Shown one piece after another: positions 35,480 through 46,680 of a stretch of 64,000 bases of DNA; position 1 is the first letter of the stretch, and each line of letters starts with the position of its first letter. This DNA is from Xanthostigma xanthostigma (taxonomy: Eukaryota; Arthropoda; Insecta; Raphidioptera; Raphidiidae): contig OY754464.1 of NCBI GenBank assembly GCA_963575645.1, positions 30,519,501 through 30,583,500 of the forward strand. The letters run 5' to 3'. The notes under the pieces are model-generated. The model saw only the letters and a list, made by a program, of their open reading frames with translations, made no database searches and was not told the origin of the DNA. The translations under genes were made by a program, and so were the position numbers.

Positions 35480-36676
35480 TTAGGCGCGAATAGCGTAATA
35501 GTACGAGAGCCCACGACCAAAACCATGTATCATCGTTTTACGGCCAAAACCGTATGAAGTCGTTAGATTAGATGATCCTGAACCCTACTAGGTGAGGGGT
35601 AACGGTCAGAAGTGTAGCAACTGCGTGGGAGGCCATTTCTGCTATGTCAAAAAAAATAGGCAGACAGTATTATCGTATTACGTCTGATATTGAAAATGTA
35701 CATAGATTTTGTCATTTTATGACGAAAATGTTTGTTTTCAGACATTTTGCACGTAGCATATGGCCTGAGCGCATTTTTGAAAATGTCAAAAAATTTAGCC
35801 GAACTGTATTATAGCAACCCGGTTCAATTTTTTTTTAAACTTTTTGTATGGCTTCCGGGATTGCTAAAATACTGTTTTCAGACATTTCCGATGTCGCCTT
35901 GTGTGTGTGCAAAAAATTGCGAAATAAACAAATGGGGTGAAATGAAGGTGATGAATGGGGATATAAGAATTGTCGATGAAAAAATTAGAACTGGAAAATT
36001 ACCGTTATACAATTAAAACCAGGGACAACCCATAATTTTGCCGAAAATTTACTATGTAGAATGTAAATGTAATGTAAATGTTCGGATTATCGAAAAGTTG
36101 TCTGATTAGTAAGGTGCTACACTGAATTTGTCTGATATAAATTTTTTCTATATCTGGACAACTTATTTTATCACGTCTAACAATTTTCAGACGAATTGCT
36201 ATGTTACCGATCGGTAAAATTTCTTAACGTTTTCAAAACGGTCTTAAAATTTAATGTGCTCACATTTTCTTCTGAAAAATGATTCTTTCGCATAAACTGA
36301 CCCAAATTCACTCGTGAAAAGGATTTTCAGACGTTTTGCTATGATACTTTTTTTTTGTCTCATTTCTAATTTTTTTAAGTGGTCTCCCGGGTACACGCTA
36401 CGCTAGTGGCGTCTGAAAAACGTGTTTTCCATATCTTAGAGCTATCATTCAACTACATTCTGAAAATCAGACGGATTGCTATGATACAGTTTGGTAAAAT
36501 TTATTGACATTTTTGAAAATTTGGTTAGGTCTGACGATACACGGAAAATTTCTGATATTGCGATTTTCGGGTTCAGGATAATCGAATCTATCAATTTGAT
36601 GCGGTTTTCGTCGTATTGCTATGAGACAAAAATTTTGGTCGTGGGCTCTCGTACTATAAGCTAAAGCGCCTATATG
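35480..36676. mobile_element. 1.2-kb TIR element with internal 137-143-bp degenerate repeats
   Basis: Its ends pair over about 43 bp: TTAGGCGCGAATAGCGTAAT then AGTACGAGAGCCCACGACCA at the left, and TGGTCGTGGGCTCTCGTACT then ATAAGCTAAAGCGCCTATA at the right. Inside, a motif like TTTTCAGACGNATTGCTATG recurs at about 35741, 35878, 36190, 36328, 36465 and 36608, mostly 137-143 bp apart. The frame at 35732-36016 is a shadow of this repeat. No transposase motif. Confidence 0.75.
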
Positions 36677-36689
36677 TACTCGCTTTGTC

Positions 36690-36720
36690 TGTGAATCTGT
36701 GAATCTGTGAATCTGTGAGT
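36690..36720. repeat. 8-bp tandem repeat (TGTGAATC)n
   Basis: Three copies of TGTGAATC and a variant TGTGAGTC in a row, beside the right end of the previous element. Confidence 0.9.
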
Positions 36721-37060
36721 CACGCTTTTTGTATCCAGCGTACAGCCCAAACGCCTTAACCGATTTTAAAAAACTTTTTTTTGTTCGATTCGTCTCCGGG
36801 TAACTTAAATCCTAACGTCGCCCGATTTTTGAATTTTTGTCCCAGAGGGGAGAAAATTAGGAAAAAAAAAGTTTTTTTGCTTATTTCTCGCTCAATTTAA
36901 ATCAGATCGGTTTGAAACCAGTCTTAAACGAAAGAGGAGAACATTTTACATATATTTCGTGTAACAGAATTTGCCCAAACAGTTTTTTTATCCCGATTTA
37001 TATAGAAATAAATTCATTTTATACATAATTATATAGAAATGAATTCAATTTAATTGTTGC
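36721..37060 (+). repeat. composite-repeat segment (TTTCTCGCTCAATTTAAATC)
   Basis: TTTCTCGCTCAATTTAAATC, GGTTTGAAACCAGTCTTAAA and AACAGAATTTGCCCAAACAG match 19870-20000 and 61130-61260. The sequence upstream (CAAACGCCTTAACCGATTTT) is a general 'fits a receptor-free' retroelement 3' phrase also seen in SINEs. Confidence 0.65.
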
Positions 37061-37301
37061 ACGGTTTAACATGACAATTTAAAATACGAGCACCAAGGTA
37101 ATTTGAAATAGAAAGGATTGATTTTTAACTTCCCGCTTTAAAAAAAAAAAAAAAAAATTTTTTTTTTTTCAAAAATCGGGAAGTTATTGGTTTCACCCCG
37201 ATTTTCGAAAATCGAGTTTTCGCCAGATCTCGACGTTTTGGGGTCCTAGGAAGCTATTGAAACTATTTTGGCGATGATGTCCGTAGGGCTGTATGTATGG
37301 A

Positions 37302-37302
<1 letters not shown>

Positions 37303-37341
<39 letters not shown>

Positions 37342-37342
37342 A
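37303..37342. repeat. microsatellite (GT)n-(GTAT)n
   Basis: An uninterrupted run of about 14 GT units passes into TATGTATGTATGTA. Confidence 0.95.
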
Positions 37343-37539
37343 ACCTTTTATATCTTTTGAACGGAGTGTCCGACTGAAACGTGGTTTGCGGCATCTGACG
37401 TGATCTTGGTGAACTTAGACTTCCTGAAAATTTGAAACGATTCGGCCCAAAAAATTTTGAGAAATCTTAAAAAAACAAGTTTCAAAAATTTTTAAAAATT
37501 TGTTTTTGTAAAAAATTTTCTAAACTACTAAACCGATTA

Positions 37540-38150
37540 ATTTCAAAAACTAATCAGCTCTTCTCCTTAACAAACTGCGTCGATTTCCGCAAACCGCATC
37601 AAAATCGGTTCATTTGTTCACGAGAAACCGTGAACGAAAAAATCGTAAAAAAGTGTTTTTTTAAAATGACTCTTAAAATTGTTATCAGATTGATTTTTTT
37701 GTAATAAATTACTTTCTTAAGCTAAAAAAACTGCGTCGATCGCCGCAAACCATATCAAAATTGGTTCATTTGTTCATGAGATAACGTGAACGAAAAATTA
37801 GGAAAAAAGTAATTTTTTAAAATTACTCGTAAAATTCTTATCAAATCGATTTTTTTGTAATAATTTACTTTCTTAGGTTAAAAAAACTGCGTCGATTGCA
37901 GCAAACCGCATCAAAATCGGCTCATTTGTTCACGAGATATCGTGAACGAAAAATTTTTAAAAAGTGTTTTTTTTTAAATTTCTCGTAAAATTCCTATGAG
38001 ATCGATTTTTCTGTATAAAATTACTTTTTAAGGTTAAAAAATTGCGTCGACTGCCGCAAATCGCATCAAAATCGCTTCATTTGTTCATGAGATATCGTGA
38101 ACGAAAATTTCGTAACAAAGTGTTTTTTTTTGAGCTCGAAGAGCTAAAAA
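37540..38150. repeat. 156-bp tandem repeat, about four units
   Basis: ACTGCGTCGAT occurs at 37574, 37730, 37886 and (as ATTGCGTCGAC) 38041, a spacing of 155-156 bp. Each unit continues with CCGCAAACCGCATCAAAATC, TTCATTTGTTCACGAGA and a CGTGAACGAAAAA stretch. Units are some 80-85 percent alike by eye. Confidence 0.85.
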
Positions 38151-38215
38151 ATAAACTTCTTGCTATATTTGACATATTTTTGAGCGTTTTGAACTCGAAA
38201 ATAGCGGGAAGTTAC

Positions 38216-38589
38216 AGGGATGGCCTGCAGGGTCAAACTACTTTTCAAATTTTTTTTTAAGTTGGACTAAGTCTAAACCAATTCTGAAAATTTTAGGGGG
38301 GGTTGCCCGATTATTTATATAAATAAATGACTTCAAAAGTAGGCATATTTAACATTGGCTTTATGGTAAAACGGTAGATGGATGATATGTTTTCATTGAT
38401 TTCTCCAAAACTAGTCGGTGGAAATTAAAAAAAAACTATTTAAATTAAAATTAAAACATTAATAAATTATTGAAAACAAAAAAACCCGTTGTGCCCGACT
38501 AATTAAAAAGATATTTAATTAAATAAATATCTTTTTAATTATAAATAAATATTAAAAAAAGGCAAGCCTTTCATTTAAAATTGCCTTGG
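38216..38589. other. no feature recognised
   Basis: AT-rich spacer; a short AAAGATATTTAATTAAATAAATATCTTT palindrome lies near 38510-38540. Confidence 0.4.
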
Positions 38590-38894
38590 TAGTACTAAAA
38601 TAAAAAGTTTGCATTTGTTCAAAAACGAATGCCACTATAAATATTGGTAAAATGCAACGCCTTCTGAGTTAACAATTTGAATAACTAATTTAGAACATAA
38701 AACTTTGACAGTTGCAAACGTCATTTTTGACATTTCTTACCATTCCGACACAACGGATGATCGGATTGTAACCAAATTTTGGGAGGATGTTTGATATGCA
38801 AATATAAAGTGATTTATTGTTTTTTTGGGGAACATCGGCGCATGCGCAAAAGAGTATATCTTTTATAATGTTGTTTTATAAAATAATAATATAG
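38590..38894 (+). repeat. composite-repeat middle segment
   Basis: GCAACGCCTTCTGAGTTAAC, GACAGTTGCAAACGTCATTT, ACCAAATTTTGGGAGGATGT and CGGCGCATGCGCAAAAGAG match the 61430-61630 part of the complete element. Confidence 0.75.
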
Positions 38895-39062
38895 TTTTTG
38901 ACGTGATAACGTCTTATAAATTGATGAAACACCAATCTTATAAATTGATAAAACACCGGCTGCATGTACGAAAAAGTGTCACGTTCCGAAATCTGTCCCG
39001 TTCCGAAATCTGTACCGTTCCAAAATCTGTCCCGTTCCGAAATGTGTCACGTTCCGCCTGAC
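38895..39062 (+). mobile_element. MITE family B, truncated copy with 17-bp internal tandem repeat
   Basis: AGTTTTTGACGTGATAACGT starts the copy. Instead of the usual single ACGTTCCG block, a 17-bp unit CGTTCCGAAATCTGTCC occurs four times exactly in register (38982-39049) before CGTTCCGCCTGA. The right end is missing, replaced by the 120-bp array. Confidence 0.8.
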
Positions 39063-39154
39063 TTAAATATGATATTCGAGCGGCAGATATCATCAACCGA
39101 TTGAGATGAAAATTTGTATACACGTTTAGTTTGAATGACAATGCATGGTTAGCT

Positions 39155-40165
39155 GTATGACGTCACTCTAAATCCAATATGGCGGACTTCTAAAGATGGC
39201 GGACTAATTTTATTATGCTTTCCTACAATATGGGTATCAAATGAAAGGGCTTGCTGAGAATAACTCGAAAAATATAGTGACGTCACTCTAAATCCAATAT
39301 GGCGGACTTCTAAAGATGGCGGACTAATTTTATTATGCTTTCCTACAATATGGGTATCAAATGAAAGGGCTTGCTGAGAATAACTCGAAAAATATAGTGA
39401 CGTCACTCTAAATCCAATATGGCGGACTTCTAAAGATGGCGGACTAATTTTATTATGCTTTCCTACAATATGGGTATCAAATGAAAGGGCTTGCTGAGAA
39501 TAGCCCGAAAAATAAAGTGACGTCACTCTAAATCCAATATGGCGGACTTTTAAAGATGGCGGACTAATTTTATTATGCTTTCCTACAATATGGGTATCAA
39601 ATGAAAGGGCTTGCTGAGAATAACTCGAAAAATAAAGTGACGTTACACTAAATCCAATATGGCGGACTTCTAAAGATGGCGGACTAATTTTATTATGCTT
39701 TCTTACAATATGGGTATCAAATGAAAGGGCTTGCTGGGAATAACTCGAAAAATATAGTGACGTCACTCTAATTCCAATATGGCGGACTTCTAAAGATGGC
39801 GGACTAATTTTATTATGCTTTCCTATAATATGGGTATCAAATGAAAGGGCTTGCTGAGAATAACTCGAAAAATAAAGTGACGGCACTCTAAATCCAATAT
39901 GGCGGAATTCTAAAGATGGCGGACTAATTTTATTATGCTTTCCTACAATATGGGTATCAAATGAAAGGGCTTTCTGAGAATAACTCGAAAAATAAAGTGA
40001 CGTCACTCTTAATTCAATATGGCGGACTTCTAAAGATGGCGGACTAATTTTATTATACTTTCCTACAATATGGGTATCAAATGAAAGGGCTTGCTGAGAA
40101 TAACTCGAAAAATAAAGTGACTTTAGTTTAAATCCAATATGGCGGACTTCTAAAGATGGCGGACT
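39155..40165. repeat. 120-bp tandem array, about 8.4 units
   Basis: The unit GTGACGTCACTCTAAATCCA, ATATGGCGGACTTCTAAAGA, TGGCGGACTAATTTTATTAT, GCTTTCCTACAATATGGGTA, TCAAATGAAAGGGCTTGCTG, AGAATAACTCGAAAAATATA repeats with exact 120-bp spacing and only one to a few changes per unit. Since 120 is divisible by three, one minus-strand frame stays open over seven units (285 codons, 40-residue period). I read this as a minisatellite, not a protein. A scrap of the unit recurs near 41080-41110. Confidence 0.95.
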
Positions 40166-40200
40166 AAGTTTTTGACGTCAAGAGGGGTTTAAAAAAAAAA

Positions 40201-40402
40201 GTTTTTGACGTGATAACGTCTTATAAATTGATGAAACACCAGCTGCACGCACGAAAAAGTGTAACGTTCCGTAACATTCCGCCTGACCCTGTGCGTGCAA
40301 GCGAGAGCGCAGTAATGTATTATTAAATATGATATTGAGCGGAATACGTTATCACGTAAAACTATCGTCCGTAAACCGACTTTACAGACAACCAATTTTT
40401 TA
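40201..40402 (+). mobile_element. MITE family B, complete forward copy
   Basis: GTTTTTGACGTGATAACGTC to ACAGACAACCAATTTTTT, with GCCTGACCCTGTGCGTGCAA in the middle. The ends share ACGTGATAACGT/ACGTTATCACGT. It is the forward counterpart of 6764-6985. Confidence 0.8.
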
Positions 40403-40760
40403 TAACGGCTTATTATTCTGCATATTTTACTAGAAATTTTTGTAATTTTTTTTGGGGATAATCGGCGCATGCGCAAAAGATATTATATGCTATGATGTTT
40501 TTTATATAATAATAGTAAACTTTTCATAAATGATTATTATTCTATATGTTTTACAAGAAAGTTTTGTAATTTATTTTTCGGGAAAATCGGCGCATGCGCA
40601 ACAGAGAAAGAAGTACCTACCTTTCAATGTTGTTTTTTTATAATTATGATATACTTACATGTCATAACAGTTTATTAGCCTGTATATTTTTACAAGATAG
40701 TCATGAAAAAATGTGTTTTTCTAAATTTGTACTTAGTTTCAGAAATATTTTGAAAATAAA
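40403..40760 (+). repeat. composite-repeat units (CGGCGCATGCGC)
   Basis: Two CGGCGCATGCGCAAAAGA-type units at about 40462 and 40589 with intervening CATAAATGATTATTATTCTA correspond to the tandem core of the element at 60912-62383. Confidence 0.7.
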
Positions 40761-43349
40761 AAAAATCTAATGTTAGTTTGTTCCGTAGATGTTAGTTAGG
40801 TATTTGACAAGCATTCTTTGTTTATTTTTAACATCATAACGTGATAACATATAGAAAACCATGAACACGAACAGCAAATTTTATAATGTTTAGTGGTAAC
40901 TATACGCGTTACTATACGCGTTAACGGAAATTTTATTTTCTTTGTTATTATATGTCAAATGTCAATATTATAATTTATTAGTTGGAAAGGCCCCATAATC
41001 TAATTGCTGCAATTTGTTCGACTAGATTAAATTAACTAAAGCTTTGAAATTTCACACACATGCAAGTCTGGTGACAATGTATATATCCAATATGGCGGAT
41101 GCCCCAAGATGACGGAATACCTTTTCCTTCTCAACCATCTTGAATAAAATAATCAAATAATTTTTATAATTTATTGTCATAATAGTTAAAATTTTGAAAG
41201 ACTATAAAAACAAGAAAAATAAAATACTAATAAAAAGAAAGTTTTTATTGAAATGTACCAAAAAGAAAATATAATTTTTATAATTTAGGGTCACAATTAT
41301 ATTATTAATTGTGACTAATAAACGATCATAGAGTTTACAGCTAACGCTTTTATATTTATGAACCTAAATTAATTATTAATAAATTATTAAAATGATTTTT
41401 TCCTTTCTGTGTTTCAATACTTTCAACTGTTATTTTTTTATTAGATTAAGTTAATTAAATTATATTATTAAGCTCAAAGTGTCGTTAAAAATATACATCA
41501 ATTTTCGAACATAACGTTGGGGTATATTATGTAAAATTCGCGCCTTGTAATTCTTGAATTACTTGTGTCTTCAGACAATATTTTATATATTAGTATAGAT
41601 ATGGCGTTGCCATGACTTCTCTATTACAAACCCTCTCTTCCAAATTTCCTAATTTCACAATGGGCACAAATTATTTGAATATTAGCGTCGTTTGGATTCG
41701 TCGGGATATTGAATACATCTTTTTTAACCTTTGCACAAAATCAAGGTGCTCTTTTTGCCTTTTACTATCTGTAAAAGAAATATTAATTTATTATTAAAGT
41801 CTGGAATCATTATCATGATAAATAAATTTAAAAGTTAACCTATGTAGTTAACGTGCTTTTTGTAAACTTCAAAGTAGATTAATTTTAATTAAATTTTGTA
41901 CTCAGACAATCAAACACGTTTTTTTTGTTGTTTTCAGGAAATATTGTCTGAAAAAATGTGAGTGGAAGAGATTCATTTTACTAATTTAAAAGAGCTGGCA
42001 AAAACATAAGCGGCAATAAATTTTTTATATTCACGAATTAATATATAAGGGCTGCAAATGAGCTCACTAAATTAGTCAGTGGTGGAGATGATTTATATTT
42101 GTTTAAAAATATTAGTTATCGAATGTAAATATAAAGAAGGAAACATAATCAAATCAATTGTTTTATAATGATTTATGAATAGTAACAATGAAAATTATAA
42201 GTCTAAATAATATTTTGAGAGAAATACAAGACCGAATATCTTGCACTTTATTTTTTAGCATACAGTTTTCTAGTTATTCCTAGTCTCCTGAATTTCGATT
42301 GCTTTGCTTTTAAAAACAAAAAGTTTTCAACTCGAGTACCTAAACTACGCGTTAAAATGAAAATTTAAGCGATGAATTAAAACGGATTTTCGTAAAATTA
42401 AAAATGTCTGGTTTGAATTAAGGATGGATGAGGTGTACAGTCGCAGATAACAACGTCAAATTGTCTCAAAATTTCTATTTCGGTACAATTTGTTAGACTG
42501 GAACACATGAGTACATAAGTGTACGTATGAGTGAGTAACTAGCATCGAAGATATCGTAACAGCGTCGCAATAGTTCATATGCACTTATTTTTTTAATATT
42601 TTTAATAGATTATTTAGTCAACCATAATACGGGAAAAAATTGATAATCATTTAAAAATGTAATATTATCATAAGAAAAAAAATATTAAATTTCCCATTCA
42701 AAAATAGACAGTTTAAACAATCGGCCATGTTCGCGGGCTTATGTGACGTCATGATATATAATGCATGTTAACCTCATGATGTCAAATTGTCAATGTCACT
42801 GTAATGAAGTTTATATTTTGTTGTTTTGTCTAAATACTGACATAATCTTATTGTGAGACGACACAGTCGTCATGGAAACTGTTGTTGATACACTGACGTC
42901 ACGCTGCGTTTTGAAAATTTGAAAATACCGCATATTTTCTACATTTATTTTTTATTATTTGTATTTTTTTCAGTGATAAGAATAATAAAATAACCATTAC
43001 GATATGATCAGGAACTAAAATATATTTCTAAATAAAAATTTAAACCAATTTGAACAGTAATTAAAACTTCTAATTTCATTGGTCAGCTGCCAAAACTAAG
43101 CCGTAGTTTGGTAAAAATGTTTATAAACTCTGTACTCTTTGAGTGAGCTGTTGTCAAGTGTGAATACACATTTTATAAAATACTTTAATACTATTCAGCA
43201 ATAATTATTTTTTCCTGTTATTTTCAACGTGACAATAGATAAAGTTTTGAACAGAGATTTGTGGCTATAACATATTCTAAAAATTTCGAATTTTTCTCGG
43301 TGATATTTCATAGTTTTAGCGGCATTAAACTATGAATGCGTAATTTTTC
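40761..43349. other. no gene recognised
   Basis: AT-rich. ATCCAATATGGCGGATGCCC near 41087 is a stray piece of the 120-bp repeat. Frames such as 41612-41797 have no domain. Confidence 0.4.
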
Positions 43350-43608
43350 CATAATAATAATAATAATTTCCTTTAACTCCTAAGTGGAGCATAGGGCATG
43401 AAAATTTTTTTCTAGTCCTATTCTTTGCCATATTTTTGACTTGAATCCAGGTAGTTCCTTGTTCCATAAGTTCTTCACGAACAGTTGTTGTCCATGCAGG
43501 ATATTTTTGGTCTTCCTCTTTTTCGATATCCCTGTGGGTTCTAATCCAAGGCTTTGTCGTCATCTGTCTTTAGCAGCGTGCGTCCAATCCAATTCCATTT
43601 CCTACGTT
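43350..43608 (-). pseudogene. RTE-like LINE, 3'-terminal coding scrap
   Basis: The minus strand encodes RRKWNWIGRTLLKTDDD, then (after a stop and frame change) NPQGYRKRGRPK, then TTVREELMEQGTTWIQVKNM and AKNRTRKKF. These are the successive phrases that close the ORF of RTE-type LINEs (RKWRWIGH.LR, NPQGKRKRGRPK.TW, W..v...A.NR.RWR). The AATAATAATAATAA run at 43350-43366 is its 3' tail. At least one stop and one frameshift break it. Confidence 0.75.
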
Positions 43609-44531
43609 TTATTATAGTTATACAGATTTGTTCAAGGCATGCACGTTTCCAAAGTTAGTTGTTCGAGACGTGTTCGTACCATTTACCTTGAGGATTGTTC
43701 TGAGATATTTGTTTATGAAGATTTGCAGAAGTTTCATAATTATAAAATTTTCAAACGAGTTAATAAACCGTTCTGACATTATGGGTACTCATTCCTGATA
43801 TATTAAGAAATAAGTTGACTAAATTTCATTCATTTCTCGATGATTTGATATACCCCTCATTATACATCTTTAAATAATTAATGTAATATATTGTAATCAC
43901 TAATCAGGGTTTAAACTCCAATAAAGGCAGCTGTCAGAGTAGGCGACCAACAATGTCTTTGGAGAGATCATGTGGATAATATAATCGTGTGTTCACTGTT
44001 CAGTATGAATCAAATGACGTCATCCCCTCGAACCCTACCACTGCACTGTGACGAAACGGTTCCTATACACAACTTGAAGCTGTCGCGTGGAAACCAATTT
44101 CGCTTATAGGCGTATAAATGAACACCTCGAGTGGGTAAAGTAGGTACCTCATTTTACCGACCGAGTGAATGAGCTCCTCGTTCTCTCGGTGGTTCAGAAG
44201 GATAACGCCCGACCGTTCGTTCGTTCGATGCCGAGGGTGGGTGTGCGGGAGACGGCGTCGCCGGTCGGTTGGCGTCTGGAATGAGAGATGAAATGAGAGA
44301 GGTTTGCCTAGCTGATTCTATAACTACATACACCACCGGAAACGGGAATGCGATATCATAGTATTTCACAAAATGTTATTTCCCGTTTTAATATCAAATG
44401 TCGGATATTGGTTTCAAAGCAAATCTGTATGATTAATATCTCACAGCTGATTTAATCTATTAATCTATTGCTTACTGTAGTAACTTGTTTTACTATTTTC
44501 TTATTAAAAAAAAACTTCCAGGGTATTCTTA
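43609..44531. other. no gene proven; GC-richer stretch 44090-44345
   Basis: 44150-44345 is markedly GC- and CpG-richer than its surroundings (GACGGCGTCGCCGGTCGG) and is preceded by GGCGTATAAATGAA, a TATA-like motif at 44112. It could be a promoter and 5' exon or a transposon piece. No donor site or conserved protein was found; the minus frame at 44154-44369 is unrecognised. Confidence 0.3.
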
Positions 44532-44984
44532 AGGTTGGTTTTGCCGCTAGAATCGTTGCTTGATTTTGCTGCTAGGTTCCAAGCATGTTGTGGTGGATTT
44601 CGTAATGGTTTTTATGCTTTGGCTTCACACGATGCGAAACTGGATTTTCAGATGCTATTGGTGCGCGCGCAGTAACAGCTCAAATGTTGACAAAACTGGA
44701 TGTTTATCGTCTCTGAACAGAATACACACTATGACGCCATGTTTGTTTATGAAGTTTTCCCATGTTGCCCACGTGACAAGTTTCTATTTTATGATTTTTT
44801 CATGCTAAAAGTCAGTACAGAAACAAGCATAAAATAGCCCCGGTTGTAATTTTGAAATCCAGTCACGCACAAGAGCCCGCAGTGACTTTATTTCCATCAT
44901 CGTAGTCAGTACGGCAATGTGCTGATTGCCGTGCTGACCAAGCAGTGATTCCAGCGGAAAAACGAGCCTCGTGTGCAGCGGCCT
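44532..44984. mobile_element. PIF/Harbinger-like MITE, family H (copy 3)
   Basis: The right end GCCTCGTGTGCAGCGGCCT is intact; the left end AGGTTGGTTTTGCCGCTAGA is diverged, with TTA before it. Shared internal blocks include GCGCGCGCAGTAACAGCTCA and GCCCGCAGTGAC. The frame at 44560-44808 lies wholly within it and is not a gene. Confidence 0.75.
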
Positions 44985-46080
44985 TAGTATTATTTATTAA
45001 TCTTGTGCAGCACCTGATTTTTTCTTGTGAACTCAAGTCAAACCAAAGAATCGCATGATTCTTTTAGAATTATGGTAGTAATTTGATAAATGAATGATGA
45101 GGAGCGTTAACTCTAAAAACACATGATACCTAAGTATTTATTATTTGGGCTAAAAGCGGAGATATTGAAACTATGAAAAACACTGGTCACAGTATCAAAC
45201 CCTGCCGAAAAAATGGTTTACATAAATACAATAAAGTATTGTGTGGCATTTTAAAAACATAAGAAATTTTAAATTGGTCGACAAAGTGAAAAATTGGTTT
45301 ATAAACTAAACATATTTTTCCTTTCTGACGAGTGATTTTTTTAATTAATATTTATCGACAGATTTTTTTTCAAGATGTCTGTTAAAATATTGCTGAGTTG
45401 CAGAACGCATTGTCAGAAAATCTGGTTTAAGAATGATCATAGATCTCCATAAGAATAGCATTGTGAAATATTAAATCGATTCTGCTTCAAAACTAATGGA
45501 TATATATTTCAATTTTTAGTTCAATTTCCATCTCCAAACAACTTCTTTTTTTGTAGATCAATAATTTGTTGTTGTGTGAGTGGAATCCAATGTTCTACAT
45601 AACAAGGAACTTCACAACTTGTGTAAAAGTGTAATTATATGATTATAATCTGAGGTCATTATTAAATCATATTTTAGCAACTCTTAATTCTGCAATCCAG
45701 CATGAATGTATTAAATTAACTTGTGCTTTGTTCAACAGCTCAGTGTAGGACTAGATCATGTCAATGACATCGTTATATTAATAGTGTCAAACCATTGCTC
45801 TATTTTTCCGGTAACTGCCCTGGGATATTCCAAATAATTGACTGAAGAGAGTACTCGACAACCGTAGGTTTATTTGGTACACTTATTTCAGGATTGTTAG
45901 ATAAAAATAAACCAATAATTTCAAATTATTTATCTTAACACGAAATTATCTAGTTAGAAACAATTCGTGCAAAACGATAACAAGCTAGATAGGTTTCGGT
46001 ACTTTGTAGATCTAAAATCTACAAAACAGAGTTCATTTTGTAATATCTATCTGTAGACAGAGTTTTGAACGGTTTGTCAC
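44985..46080. other. no gene recognised
   Basis: AT-rich. AAATTGGTCGACAAAGTGAA near 45272 may be a scrap of the GTCGACCA repeat. Confidence 0.4.
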
Positions 46081-46183
46081 CACCACGTCCTAACTTTCGT
46101 TTCAATCTTTTCCTCACTCCACTGCTTCAGGCTTTTGTTTGTCATCGCTTCTTCTGCATCTTCACGCCAATTACGTCTAGGCA
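46081..46183 (-). pseudogene. possible LINE 3' coding scrap
   Basis: Minus-strand reading gives MPRRNWREDAEEAMTNKSLK then QWSEEKIETKVRTWW. The R-R-x-W-R-x-D-x-E-E-A-M pattern resembles the C-terminal part of some LINE ORF2 proteins. It is short and uncertain. Confidence 0.25.
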
Positions 46184-46299
46184 TTTTTCAATTCTGTAAT
46201 AACTAGGTCAAAATTTCTCACATAGAAGTACTTAACGATAAAAATCGATGCAGGAAAAAGGTTGTCCTGCCTAGTTAAACTGAACAATCTTTCGTATGT

Positions 46300-46680
46300 T
46301 TGTACAAAGCCAAAAGGTTTGGACTAGTGCGGTTGAATCGCGTACAGTTTGAACATTTCTGCGGTAAGGGAATGCTGTGTCAGTGTGCGAGTATGGAGCC
46401 ATGCCTAGCACTAAAGCAGTTATGGTGTAGAAGTGAGCGAGAGAGACAAGGAGAGGATATTAAAGCCGATACGTATATGTGTGTGATGAAGAGCGAGCGA
46501 GAGAGCAAAGCCTCCACCGCGACCGTCTGGGTGTGGCCGTCGCCCGCACGCGACGAAGGATCGATAGCGGAGTCCCCGACTCTGTGTCGAACCGCGCATC
46601 ACAACCTGTCGAGGGTTGTCACTGTCAGTCCGAAGCTTCGCAAGTTCTCTCAGGCACTTTGGGTTTTACTATAATATATA
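46300..46680. other. GC-richer stretch with GAGA motifs
   Basis: Less AT-rich and CpG-containing (CCGTCGCCCGCACGCGACGA) with GAGCGAGAGAGAC near 46434 and GAGCGAGCGAGAGAGC near 46490, which resemble GAGA-factor sites of insect promoters. Overlapping frames exist on both strands (124 residues plus, 60 minus) but none has a known motif. A CTGCGGTAAGG possible donor lies at 46344. Confidence 0.3.

Larger units (their letters stand above)
34169..35480 (+). mobile_element. SINE/LINE-type repeat, TAGCGGTCC family (copy 4, interrupted)
   Basis: The repeat runs from ACTAGCGGTCCCGCCCAGTT to GCGTGATA, is broken by a 969-bp insertion (34388-35356), and resumes TACTATATAGCCTATAGCC through CTGAGATTAGCGCGTTCAAC to CTCTTCAGCTTTAT. 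The tail then meets another TIR element at 35480. Confidence 0.85.
37129..38215. mobile_element. repeat element bounded by TAACTTCCCGCT with tandem core
   Basis: It begins TAACTTCCCGCTTT and ends AGCGGGAAGTTACA, a short inverted pair, with another TCGGGAAGTTATTGG just inside the left end after an A/T run. It contains a GT microsatellite (37303-37342) and four 156-bp tandem units. The superfamily is unknown to me; there is no coding frame. Confidence 0.6.

Noticed and set aside
38938-39141. 67-codon minus frame with Arg/Thr/Asp repeats
   Set aside because: Created by the 17-bp tandem unit in MITE B.
39149-40006. 285-codon minus-strand frame as a repetitive protein
   Set aside because: It exists only because the 120-bp unit is divisible by three; changes among units are scattered and there is no start context, splice site or known domain.
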